Assembly (NCBI GenBank): GCA_039809405.1
Contig: JBDHUX010000044.1
Coordinates: forward strand, 1 to 8,380
Source of the DNA: JBDHUX01 sp039809405
GTDB taxonomy: Bacteria > Patescibacteriota > Gracilibacteria > Absconditabacterales > Absconditicoccaceae
Length of the DNA stretch: 8,380 nucleotides
Direction: 5' to 3'
In this document: piece after piece, positions 1 to 7,706 of the stretch
How the letters are laid out: each line of letters begins with the position of its first letter
How positions within the stretch are numbered: position 1 is the stretch's first letter
Notes under the pieces: model-generated
The model's input: only the letters and a program-made list of their open reading frames with translations
Database searches by the model: none
Told to the model about the DNA's origin: nothing
Translations under genes and position numbers: made by a program

Positions 1-1199
1 GAAAGGCTTTTGATGCTTGCCAGGCAGATAAATGAGATATACCTATGATTACTGCAGATATTTTACAAGAGCTAGAGATTATCTATAGAAATCGTGGACC
101 AGATAATACTATTACTGTCGAGACGATACAAGACGAGGTGGAAAAAAATCTCATTAAATATAATAAATACGAAGTTGCGAAGGCCTATATCCTATATAGA
201 GAAAAAAGAGCTTCGATGAGGAAAAGAGATATCTTTAAAAAAAGAACTAATCTCAAACCATATGAATATCCAGAATTATATGAATATGTAAGTGCCATAA
301 GGCATTCGTATTGGTTACATACAGAGTTCAATTATACACCTGATATACAGGATTTTAAGATTAATATCAATGATGCAGAGAGACATACTATTAAGCATAC
401 AATGCTTGCCATTGCTCAGATAGAGGTAGCAGTCAAAGCATTCCGATGAGATATTTATAAGAAAATGCCAAAGCCTGAGATGGCGGCAGTATGATTTACA
501 TTTGCGGAGAGTGAAGTACGCCATATGGATGCTTATTCACATCTTTTAGAAATACTTGGACTCAATGAAGAGTTTGCAAAAATAGACCAAATGCCAGCTC
601 TGATTGATAGAGTTAAGTACTTGGAATGAGCTATAAGAACCGCAAAGAGTGAAGATAATAGAGAGTATACACTTTCTATATTATTATTTTCTCTTTTTAT
701 AGAACATGTATCACTATTTTCACAATTCCTTATCATGATGTCATTTAACAAATATAGGAATATCTTTAAGGGGATATCAAATGCAGTTGAAGCCACATCC
801 AAAGAAGAACAGATACATGGATTATTTGGTATTGAAATTATAAATATAATAAGACAAGAACATCCTGAGCGATTTGATCAAGATTTAGAGCAAAGAATTA
901 TAGAATCTTGCCGTGACGCTCTTGCGTGAGAGATTAAAGTACTTGATCGGATATTGGAGAAGTGAGAATTAGAGTTTTTACCAAAGATAGTTATTATTGA
1001 ATTTATTAAAAATAGACTTAATAATTCTCTTAGAAGCATAGGTATGAGATCTATTTTTGATGTTGATCAACAACTTCTAGAGGAAACTGAGTGGTTTGAT
1101 GATGAGATCATTACGACTAAACATGGAGATTTTTTCAACAAACGTTCTGTAAATTACAACAAACGCAGTAAGAGTATCACTGGTGATGATCTATTTTAA
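1..1199 (+). CDS. nrdB: Ribonucleotide reductase class I small subunit (R2) with N-terminal ATP-cone, 5' partial
   Basis: R2 houses the dinuclear metal/radical cofactor that starts ribonucleotide reduction in NrdA. The frame is open from base 3, upstream of the first ATG (45), so the true start lies outside the window. It ends at TAA 1197-1199. The first ~65 visible residues match the end of an ATP-cone (VEKNLIKYNKYEVAKAYILY), the nucleotide-sensing activity switch. Counting from base 3, the metal ligands are E141, E171, H174, E234, E269 and H272 (EVRH and EEQIH motifs), and the radical tyrosine is Y178. Glu instead of Asp as first ligand resembles some Mn-using R2 proteins, but the metal cannot be told from sequence. 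TGA codons at 33, 447, 492, 627, 927 and 963 read as Gly. CGA at 444 and 870 and CGG at 948 fall at family tryptophans (FWG, PEWF, DWI). The tail SITGDDLF is probably the NrdA-docking end. nrdA follows after 27 bases. Confidence 0.93.
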
Positions 1200-1226
1200 T
1201 TTTTATTTATTATACTCAACAATACT

Positions 1227-2906
1227 ATGTACTGGCTTAATGAACACTCTAGACATTTTTTAAGCAAATGATATCTCCAAGAAGGAATTTCTGCAGAAGA
1301 TAGGATAAGAGAAATAGCAGAGACAGCAGAAAAAATACTTAAGAAACCATGATTTGCAGATAAATTTTATAACTATATGTCAGAGTGATTTTATTCGCTT
1401 GCGTCACCTGTATGGTCAAACTTTGGATTGGAAAGATGACTTCCTATTAGCTGTTTTTGATCTTTTATTGTTGATGATATGGGACAGATTTTGTTTTCAC
1501 AAGCAGAGATAGGTATGATGAGTAAATACGGCTGAGGAACTTCTGCATATTTTGGTGATTTACGCGGACGTTGAGCTCCTATCAAAGACAATGGGACATC
1601 GTCATGAGCAGTACATTTTATGCAGCTATTTGAGTGATTGCTCAATGTAGTTAGTCAGGGGGCCGTACGTCGTGGACATGTTTCACCTTATCTACCCGTA
1701 GAACATCCTGATATAGAAGAATTTTTAAAAATTGGAACAGAGGGTAATGAGATCCAGAAAATGACACATGCTGTGACCGTAACCGATAAACGGCTCAAAG
1801 AGATGGAAGAAGGGGATGATGAAAAAAGAGCTATATGGGCTGAGATTATACAAAGAAGAAATGAGATGGGTTATCCTTATATCATGTTTACTGATACGGT
1901 CAATAATCACACTGTAGATATATATAAAGATAAATGACACAAGATATATGCAAGTAATATGTGCTCAGAAATAGCACTTCCTTCGAGTGGAAGATGGTCT
2001 TTCGTTTGCTGTCTGTCATCTATCAATCTCCTCCACTATGATAAATGGAAAGATACTGATGCAATTGAGACGCTTACGTACTTCCTAGATGCAGTGATGG
2101 AAGATTTTATCCAAAAGTTAGAAATACTACGTGATAGTGATGATCCTCGCAAAAAACAATGTTTTATTTTTATGGAAAGGGCATATACATTTGCAAAAGA
2201 AAATAGGGCACTATGACTTGGTGTATTATGATGGCACTCTCTACTACAAAGCAAGATGATAGCAATTGATTCTAAGCCGGCAGCACAACTCAATGTAGAG
2301 ATATTTAAACGCATCAAAGAAAAAGCATATGCTGCATCTTCAACAATGGCTACAGAGTACGGAGAACCAGCTGTTCTTACTTGATACGGTAGAAGAAATG
2401 CTACGCTATTGGCCATAGCTCCAACGACATCTTCAGCATTTATCCTTGGACAAGTTTCACAAGGTATCGAACCTATACGGTCAAATTGTTATGTCAAAGA
2501 TATAGCAAAAATTAAGGTAACTATCAAAAATCAATTTCTAGAAAAACTCTTAGCAGACAAGGGATGTAATACTAAGGAGATTTGGATCAGTATTCGTGAT
2601 AATGATGGATCAGTACAACACCTGGACATCCTTACTGATAAAGAAAAAGATGTATTTAAAACTTTCCAAGAGATTAATCAGAAAGTTCTCCTAGAACAAG
2701 CTGCGACTCGCCAGCCATTTATAGATCAATCTCAATCACTTAATCTTGCTATAAACCCGTCTACTCCTGTTAAGGAAATCAATGCTTTATACCTATATGC
2801 ATGGAAACTTGGTGTCAAAACTCTATACTATCAGCATAGTGTAAGTGCTGCACAACAGTTTGGGCGCCTCAAGGATCTTCAAAATTGCAAATCTTGTGAA
2901 GCATAA
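1227..2906 (+). CDS. nrdA: Ribonucleotide reductase class I catalytic subunit (R1), ATP-cone-less
   Basis: Reduces ribonucleotides to deoxyribonucleotides in the cytoplasm, using a radical delivered from NrdB. The 559-residue frame runs from ATG 1227, the first start after the nrdB stop, to TAA 2904-2906. Visible catalytic parts are C76 in LPISCF, the N244-x-C246-x-E248 triad with the thiyl-radical cysteine (NMCSE), the partner redox cysteine C261 in a CCLSSINL stretch, radical-path tyrosines Y534-Y535 (LYYQH), and the C-terminal thioredoxin-reducible pair C554/C557 (CKSCEA). There is no room for an ATP-cone before the catalytic barrel, so the protein is shorter than E. coli NrdA (761 aa). 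The cone is on NrdB instead. Thirteen in-frame TGA codons read as Gly, including conserved spots such as KYGGGTS (1533), GRGAP (1572) and SSGAV (1605). CGG at 1791 gives DKW, a typical NrdA motif, and CGG at 2478 gives EPIWSN. Confidence 0.95.
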
Positions 2907-2932
2907 ACTATTTAATATATACATAATCCTCA

Positions 2933-3331
2933 ATGACAATAGACGATAGTGTAAAATACATAATTCTTAACGCAACATCAAAGGCATTTGCTACTTATGG
3001 TTCTGCTGGTATCAATGTTGTGCCCGTATCGTCTGTCCAAATTATTAACGATACCATCTGGCTTATTGACTATTTTATGGGGAAAACAAGTCAACATATA
3101 CAAGAAAATCCTGCAGTTTCTCTTGTCTGTCGAAAAGATATGATATGATATCAGATCAAAGCACAAGCAACATATGTCCAAACAGGTGCAGATTATGAAA
3201 AAGCACGCGATCGAGCTATATCTCTACATCCAGATAGGACCGTGAAGGGACTTATAATCTTACAACCTGATATGATATATGATATTGCTCCAGCAAAAAA
3301 TACAGAAGCAATGGTAAGTGGTATACTATAG
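2933..3331 (+). CDS. Pyridoxamine 5'-phosphate oxidase-like FMN-binding split-barrel protein
   Basis: A 132-residue protein with the layout of small flavin split-barrel proteins. It has an N-terminal strand region with AFATYGSAGINVVPVSS (family pattern: AF.AT..dG.P...P), then GKTSQHIQENPAVSLV around residues 50-65 (family pattern: gKt..Ni..NP.vsl), then CWKDMIGYQIKA around residues 66-77, where the family has W....GYQIKG. This family includes flavin reductases and PNPOx relatives; the exact substrate cannot be read. TGA 3146 gives the conserved Gly72. CGA 3131 gives W67, matching a usual Trp, and CGA 3212 gives residue 94. It starts 26 bases after nrdA in another frame, so co-transcription with nrdBA is likely. 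A role in reducing the RNR cofactor would be speculation. No Shine-Dalgarno is seen. A perfect palindrome overlaps its stop codon. Confidence 0.8.
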
Positions 3332-3336
3332 TATAC
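3321..3336. repeat. Perfect 16-bp palindrome across the stop codon
   Basis: GTATACTATAGTATAC is its own reverse complement and contains the TAG stop of the flavin-protein gene. No T-run follows, so it is not a standard intrinsic terminator. It could be a weak RNA hairpin or a protein-binding site. In very AT-rich DNA chance cannot be excluded. Confidence 0.5.
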
Positions 3337-3350
3337 ATTACTTATATGAA

Positions 3351-3356
3351 TATAAT
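3351..3356 (+). promoter_or_regulatory. Possible -10 box ahead of the small membrane protein
   Basis: A perfect TATAAT lies in the 82-base gap, about 58 bases before ATG 3414. No recognisable -35 box sits 16-18 bases upstream. The match is weak evidence in such AT-rich DNA. Confidence 0.2.
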
Positions 3357-3397
3357 ATATACTAAGATATTATCTTTCTTGATATCTACCTTATTAC

Positions 3398-3412
3398 ATT
3401 ATCATAGATAAT
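3398..3412. repeat. Short inverted repeat directly before ATG 3414
   Basis: ATTATC, a 3-base ATA spacer, then GATAAT, ending one base before the start codon. This could be a small operator or an RNA hairpin affecting initiation. At 6 bp per arm it could also be chance. Confidence 0.3.
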
Positions 3413-3413
3413 C

Positions 3414-3722
3414 ATGACACGTCCTACTGCTATGTGGACTCTATTTATAGCTACCGTCCTCAATGGTGCACTGATGTTATGATCGTATGCACTTATTATT
3501 TTCTCTATTTTTACTTTTGATAGTGTTTCTGGCGATGGATGATGGGCCAATTATTTAATGTTATGCTCTGCTATCCTCTTACCTATCCTAGCTCTACTTG
3601 CGATTATCTTATCATGGATATATTATAGGCGCCAACGCTACACTCTTGCTTGGGAGGTATGCTCACTTCCTCTTATACCTATTGTTTTATTCCTCTTAGG
3701 ATCTTTAATCTGGTTTAATTAA
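3414..3722 (+). CDS. Small hydrophobic membrane protein, function unknown
   Basis: A 102-residue frame with three hydrophobic stretches, at about residues 8-35, 47-70 and 84-101. Positive residues between the second and third (YYRRQRY, 70-76) suggest that loop faces the cytoplasm. The linker after the first stretch (FDSVSGDGGW, 35-44) is polar and probably external. TGA codons at 3480 and 3540 both read as Gly (G23, G43). Using the genome's own code, and interrupted in the standard one, supports a real gene, as does the membrane pattern. It contains no CGA or CGG. I do not recognise the family. It lies 82 bases after the flavin-protein gene and upstream of a terminator at 4034-4077, which may end its transcript after a long 3' stretch. 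Confidence 0.6.
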
Positions 3723-3726
3723 TTAG

Positions 3727-3894
3727 GTAGCTGATCTACTATATTCTACTTCACCCATATCTCATGTTTCAATACCGATGAATTGAGGAGCTGTTTGTAT
3801 TGTCTCCATTGGGGGGGGGGGAGAAACTGATCCACATAGACAACAAATTTTTGATCGTGATGTCTTTCGAAAAGATAAATCAATTTATGGATAA
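3727..3894 (+). pseudogene. Possible fragment of a peptidase S51 / amidotransferase-like gene
   Basis: This is an open stretch between a TAG at 3724 and a TAA at 3892. From ATG 3778 it encodes 38 residues that begin MNGGAVCIVSIGGGGETD and continue with DRDVFRKDK. The hydrophobic strand followed by IGGGGE, with a later D.-hydrophobic segment, recalls the N-terminus of peptidase-E-like proteins (pattern: ivaIGGGE ... iD.ei..l). A full enzyme would need roughly 170 more residues, so at best this is a broken remnant. One in-frame TGA (Gly) is used. The glycines come from the poly-G tract, which weakens the resemblance. A second frame from ATG 3764 is also open for a similar length. Confidence 0.22.
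3811..3821 (+). repeat. Eleven-guanine homopolymer
   Basis: An uninterrupted run of 11 G in strongly AT-rich surroundings. Such runs slip during replication and are also error-prone in sequencing, so the length given may not be exact. It changes reading frame between the short overlapping frames of this stretch. Confidence 0.9.
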
Positions 3895-3910
3895 TAATAT
3901 ATTCTAGACA

Positions 3911-4027
3911 CTATTGTAACTTCTTTGCTAGTTCAAGATTGATTTGGATATGCTTGGTCAGTGCATTAACATGTTCATTATTTTGTTTTAATTTGCTTAA
4001 TTCTCCATTTTTTAGTTCGGTATTAGT
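3911..4027 (-). other. Possible minus-strand coding remnant (no start codon)
   Basis: The minus strand is open for 38 codons, ending at TAG (complement of 3911-3913). It reads as a polar, helix-forming stretch such as LKNGELSKLKQNNEHV followed by NLELAKKLQ, which looks coiled-coil-like. It has no ATG, GTG or TTG and is bounded upstream by TAA, so it cannot be an intact gene. It may be the tail of a decayed gene or chance. Confidence 0.15.
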
Positions 4028-4033
4028 TTATTG

Positions 4034-4077
4034 TAGAGATCTATGACAATGAGTCAGATTGTGATCTCTATTTTTTT
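4034..4077 (+). terminator. Intrinsic (Rho-independent) terminator
   Basis: Arms TAGAGATC (4034-4041) and GATCTCTA (4063-4070) are perfect reverse complements. They enclose a smaller stem TGAC/GTCA (4044-4047, 4053-4056) and are followed directly by seven T (4071-4077). This is a textbook stem plus U-run on the + strand. It isolates ileS from the upstream transcription unit. The nearest intact gene upstream ends at 3722, about 310 bases earlier. Confidence 0.75.
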
Positions 4078-4185
4078 AAAATTATATTATAAAATATATT
4101 ATTTTTTATTTGAAAACCAATCCCAAATAATCAGTATCAGTTTATATCCATATCTATTACAATATTACAACATAAATATCCATAA
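4078..4185 (+). promoter_or_regulatory. Leader region of ileS, no clear promoter or T-box
   Basis: These 108 very AT-rich bases lie between the terminator and ileS and must hold its promoter if ileS has its own. Several loose -10-like strings occur (TATAAA at 4088, TACAAT at 4158) but none has a fitting -35 box. The leader is too short for, and shows no sign of, a T-box riboswitch. No Shine-Dalgarno precedes the start. Confidence 0.3.
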
Positions 4186-7128
4186 ATGATGAGTTTACAT
4201 AAATTTCCACCTATCTCTACAAGCCCAAATTTTTTCCAAATAGAGGAAGAGATATTGGCATATCGGAAAGAAAATAAGATATTTGAAAAGTCTGTACAGG
4301 ATAGATCGCAAGACGATGTGTTTACATTTTATGACTGACCTCCGTTCAAAAATGGCGTACCACATTATTGATCGCTATTGCAGTCAACTATAAAAGATAC
4401 TATACCAAGATATTGGACAATGAAAGGCAAAATGGTACCTCGCAAATGGTGATGGGATTGCCATGGTATATATATAGAGCAGAAAGTGCAAGCCAAGTTG
4501 TGACTTGAGTCCAATAAAGATATAGAGACTTTTGGTGTGCAAAAATTTGTGGAGGAGTGTGTGAAGTTTACCAATAGTGTAGTAGATGAACGAAATCGAA
4601 ATATTGACCACATAGGTCGCTGGGTAGATATGGATGGTGCTTACGAAACCATGTCGGCTGATTATATGGAGAGTGTGATGCGAGTTTTCAAGCAGATACG
4701 GGATAAAGGTCTTATCTATAAGGGCAAAAGGGTGAGTATGTACTCCACCAAATTGAACACTCCTATAAGCAACTTTGAAGTCCAAGCTGACAATAGTTAT
4801 GCCGATATAAGTGATCCAGCTATCACGGTAAAATTTCCAATATATAAAGATAAGCAGACTGATCAGTTTAAAACTACAGAGGACTGATTTCGTAAATATG
4901 TCCAAGCTGTTATAAGAGATGATAAGTGAGGTATACTTTCACTTTACAACATCAAGTACGGCAACTGGCAATTTCCTTGAGGTAAAGTAGATAAGTGAGA
5001 AGATCTTGAAATAGCTCTAAAAAGAGAAGTAAAAGAAGAAGTTGGAGTAGATATAGATATTGGAGATTATATGTGATGATATAAGATTATTGTTGATGGA
5101 GATCTCTGTATATTGTATCTGTATGAAGTAAAGATAATAGATTGAACACCTTCTATACAAGAGAAAGATAAACACACTTCTATCTGATATGCCTATATAT
5201 GAGATAGTGATAATGAGTTAGGTTGGAACCTTACTATAAATAATTCTATCATAGATAATGCATCAGAGTTGAGAACTTTCAAAGATATGTGCCTATATCA
5301 GACGCTGACTACACATGATTTGAAAGATAAGTGATTGGAGGATGGTAGTTATAATTTACTCGCTTGGACGACAACTCCTTGGACTATCCCAGCGAACTTA
5401 GCACTTGTAGTCCATCCTGATATTATATACTCCCAAATTTATGACCTCAATACCAAAGAGTACTATATCATAGCTACCAATCTGCTCCCAAGATTTTACT
5501 CAAATGAGTCAGATTATATTCACATACATCAAACTACTTGATCACAACTAGATCAGATTGCTTACAAACCACCATTTGATTATTATGCAGATATTGACAA
5601 TAAAGTTCACATGGTTTACTTAGTTGATTATGTTTCTGATACAGATGGTACAGGTATAGTGCATACTGCTCCAGAGTTTGGAGAGGAAGATTTTCAGACA
5701 GGTAAAAGATACTGATTACACGATACGCAAGCACTCGATGAGTGATGAAATTATAGTAGTGAAATACACGATATGCAAGGTATATATTATCGTGATGCCA
5801 ATGATATAGTTATGGAAAAATTGAAGATAAGCTGACTACTTTTCAAAAAAGAGTCTATCACACACACAGTGGCCATATGTCCTCGTACACAAGTCCCACT
5901 TATCTACAAAACTCAAGATAGCTGGTTTATAGATATACAAAGCATCAAATCAAAGTTGATTTCCAATAATGAGCAAGTAAATTGGGTACCCGATCATATT
6001 AAACATGGTAGATTCCTCAAGTCTATGGAGTGAGCACCAGATCGATGTATATCTCGTACAAGATTTCGAGCGACACCTATGCCTGTGCGACAGAGTGAAG
6101 ATGGAGATATGAAAGTAATAGGATCTAGGGAAGAGATTTATGACTTGGATCAGACCGGTAGTAAGATATTAGAAAAAAGATTTGAAGATAATAAGACTAT
6201 ATATCGAGACACCAAACATAACCAGCAATTTGATTTACATAGACCTTATATAGATAGCATACGGTGACTTATAGATGGCAAAAAATATACTAGGGTAGTA
6301 GAGGTGCTTGATAACTGGCTAGAGTCTTGATCTATGCCTTATGCACAACTACACTATCCTTTTGAAAATAAACAACTATTTGACAACTGATTTCCTGCTG
6401 ATTTCATCTGAGAGGGTATGTGACAAGTCAGAGCTTGGTTTTATGTAATGCATGCATTGTGAACTATACTTTTTGATAGTCCAGCATATCGTAATGTGAT
6501 CTGTACTGGTACTATACTAGGTAACGATGGTCGCAAGATGTCCAAATCTTTTGGTAACTATCCAGATATAAGACCGACTATATCAGCATTTGGAGCTGAT
6601 GCAATTAGGATGTTTTTACTAAGCTCACCATTGTTGAGTTGATGAGATTTAAGTTTTTCAGAAGATGGCATCAAAGAGGTACTCCGTAAGATAAATTTAC
6701 CATTACGAAATTCTTACTACTTTTTTACAACTTATGCCAATATTGACAATTTCTCTCCAACTAAGCACGAATTAAAAGACTTTATTTGATACAAGTTTGA
6801 AAACGATCTTGACGAACGACTTATAAGCAAACTTGTACAGCTTGTGATAGATGTGGATGATGGTTTTGCAAGATACGATATCGCTTATGCAACCAAACCA
6901 ATCAATACATTTATGGATGATCTGACCAATCGATATATCCGTCGCAACCGTAGGAGATTTTGGAAATCAGAAAACGATGTAGATAAGATGGCTTGATACG
7001 ATGTATTGTATGTTGTACTGTGTGAACTATGCAAAGTACTTGCTCCGTTTATGCCATTTTTGAGTGAGTACATTTACCGTAACTTGACAGGGAAAGAGTC
7101 TGTTCATTTACAAGACTGGAGTGTATAG
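4186..7128 (+). CDS. ileS: Isoleucyl-tRNA synthetase with inserted Nudix domain
   Basis: Charges tRNA-Ile in the cytoplasm. The frame gives 980 residues from ATG 4186; an adjacent ATG at 4189 is equally possible. It is a class I synthetase of the eukaryote-like IleRS type. DGPPFKNG leads into the HIGH-equivalent H60-Y-G-S63, with Ser replacing the second His. WDCHG and HIGRWVDMD follow. The editing domain has WTTTPWTIPANLAL and GTGIVHTAPEFGEEDF. A Nudix domain at about residues 234-383 splits the editing domain near its start. Then come CPRTQVPLIYKTQDSWF, the ISRTRFWATPMPVW block, LDNWLESGSMPYAQ, the KMSKS loop (784-788) and the anticodon-binding helices with NWYIRRNRRRFW. It stops just after SVHLQDW, lacking the roughly 200-residue C-terminal part of relatives. 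Thirty TGA codons read as Gly. Thirteen CGA/CGG codons (4264, 4591, 4597, 4681, 4699, 6043, 6067, 6088, 6205, 6262, 6706, 6817, 6931) mostly sit at conserved Trp. Confidence 0.96.
4885..5334 (+). other. Nudix hydrolase domain inside IleRS
   Basis: Residues ~234-383 of IleRS form a separate fold, between the ITVKFPIYK strand and LEDGSYNLLAWTTTPW, which are normally joined by a short linker. It begins RKYVQAVIRDDKGGILSLYN and has NWQFPGG leading into a complete Nudix box GKVDKGE-x7-REVKEEVGV at residues 266-288. The metal-binding glutamates are E281, E284 and E285, so it should be catalytically competent. Nudix enzymes cleave nucleoside diphosphates linked to another group; the substrate here is unknown. 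Nine TGA codons in this stretch read as Gly, including G271 inside the box. It has no CGA or CGG. The frame is continuous on both sides, so it is an insertion and not a separate gene. Confidence 0.9.
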
Positions 7129-7495
7129 TTTATCTTTTCTAAATTATAACTTTCAAAACTAAATTTTTTATAAAAAAAATAAATTACCATATATAGGTAA
7201 TTATGATAGCCCTTTATTGATAGGATGGGCATATAATATTATATTTGTAGTTATTATCTTATAGCGCTTGCCATGAAATGCATGGAATTTTGTACAAATT
7301 TTTGGTAATAACTATATATTACTTGTTTGTATAGATAGAGCATGCTCATAGAGTCATCCACACAAATTATCGCAATAATATACAATATAACAACCCATCC
7401 CATATACAATACAGGGTAGACTGTTATTTTGCATATTACATCTTTTGCTGATGTTCATCCAAAGAACAGTTCTCAAAAAAATTTTTAACAGCATT
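7129..7495 (+). other. Non-coding stretch after ileS
   Basis: About 370 AT-rich bases with no credible gene in any frame under UGA=Gly. It holds a 10-bp hairpin (7178-7204), the 10-bp palindrome GAGCATGCTC (7338-7347) and the inverted repeat AGAAC-A-GTTCT (7463-7473). I see no tRNA, CRISPR or recognisable riboswitch. A short minus-strand frame at 7436-7519 reads DLNAVKNFFENCSLDEHQQ near its end but is only 27 codons from a GTG and cannot be called a gene. Confidence 0.5.
7178..7204. repeat. 10-bp perfect hairpin downstream of ileS
   Basis: ATAAATTACC (7178-7187), a 7-base ATATATA loop, then GGTAATTTAT (7195-7204). An A-rich run lies on its left side and no T-run on its right. It would therefore fit a terminator for minus-strand transcription better than one for ileS. 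It may still protect or end the ileS transcript. Confidence 0.45.
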
Positions 7496-7512
7496 TAGAT
7501 CAAATTGATCTA
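7496..7512. promoter_or_regulatory. Operator-like palindrome overlapping the -35 box
   Basis: TAGATCAA-A-TTGATCTA: two perfect 8-bp half-sites around one central base. The right half contains the TTGATC -35 element of the promoter at 7505-7533. This is the classic arrangement for a dimeric repressor, though no regulator is encoded nearby. Confidence 0.45.
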
Positions 7513-7533
7513 TAGCCACAATAGTATTATAAT
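7505..7533 (+). promoter_or_regulatory. Sigma70-type promoter
   Basis: TTGATC (7505-7510, 4 of 6 matches to TTGACA), a 17-base spacer and a perfect TATAAT (7528-7533). Transcription would begin near 7540. This would give the gene at 7707 a leader of about 165 bases, or drive the small frame at 7540 as a leaderless message. It is the best promoter match in the window. Confidence 0.5.
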
Positions 7534-7539
7534 AAACTT

Positions 7540-7689
7540 ATGTCCGAAGTCAATACATTTTATGGATATAGTTTTACTAATTATAATACTTTTTACTGTT
7601 GTGATGATATGAAGATAGTCCTGTTACCTTTATATATCTATTGTATTTTTTATACTTTTGTGTATAATTTCGGTCTTATTATTTTATAA
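7540..7689 (+). CDS. Possible small hydrophobic protein (49 aa), doubtful
   Basis: The frame runs from ATG 7540 to TAA 7687, with a polar N-terminus (MSEVNTFYGYSF) and one hydrophobic segment from about residue 25 to the end. It has no in-frame TGA and no family resemblance. An overlapping frame from ATG 7562 begins MDIVLLIIILFTVVMIG and is cut by TAG at 7616, after which it reads as another hydrophobic stretch. T-rich non-coding DNA readily produces such frames. Supporting points are only its position right at the predicted transcription start and 17 bases before the next gene. Confidence 0.2.
   Translation: MSEVNTFYGYSFTNYNTFYCCDDMKIVLLPLYIYCIFYTFVYNFGLIIL
7673..7678 (+). promoter_or_regulatory. 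Possible -10 box close to ATG 7707
   Basis: A perfect TATAAT lies 28 bases before ATG 7707, with no good -35 at the usual distance. It could serve as a second promoter for the last gene. Confidence 0.25.
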
Positions 7690-7706
7690 CTTTATAAATA
7701 TAAACT

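Noticed and set aside
2036..2416. Minus-strand open frame opposite nrdA
   Set aside because: It lies wholly within the catalytic NrdA frame and has no recognisable domain.
1227..2906. nrdA as a decayed pseudogene full of nonsense codons
   Set aside because: Every interruption is TGA, never TAA or TAG, and all active-site residues are intact. The same holds in the other genes, so this is recoding.
3911..4027. Minus-strand coiled-coil gene
   Set aside because: Only 38 codons with no ATG, GTG or TTG. It is listed only as a low-confidence remnant.
4384..4905. Long open frame on the minus strand opposite ileS
   Set aside because: The + strand here encodes recognisable IleRS motifs. The minus frame has no family features and is a shadow of the coding strand.
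4885..5334. Nudix hydrolase as a separate gene interrupting ileS
   Set aside because: The reading frame is continuous across both junctions and has no stop or start signal. IleRS sequence resumes exactly in frame.
7436..7519. Minus-strand small protein of 27 codons starting at GTG
   Set aside because: Too short, no family match, and it overlaps the palindrome and promoter. The coding look may be chance.
7562..7618. Short hydrophobic peptide from ATG 7562
   Set aside because: It is 18 codons before TAG. T-rich non-coding DNA gives hydrophobic translations by default.
7129..7706. tRNA, CRISPR or riboswitch in the largest gap
   Set aside because: No cloverleaf-like arms with a T-loop consensus, no regularly spaced repeats and no known riboswitch core were seen. 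A covariance-model search would be decisive.
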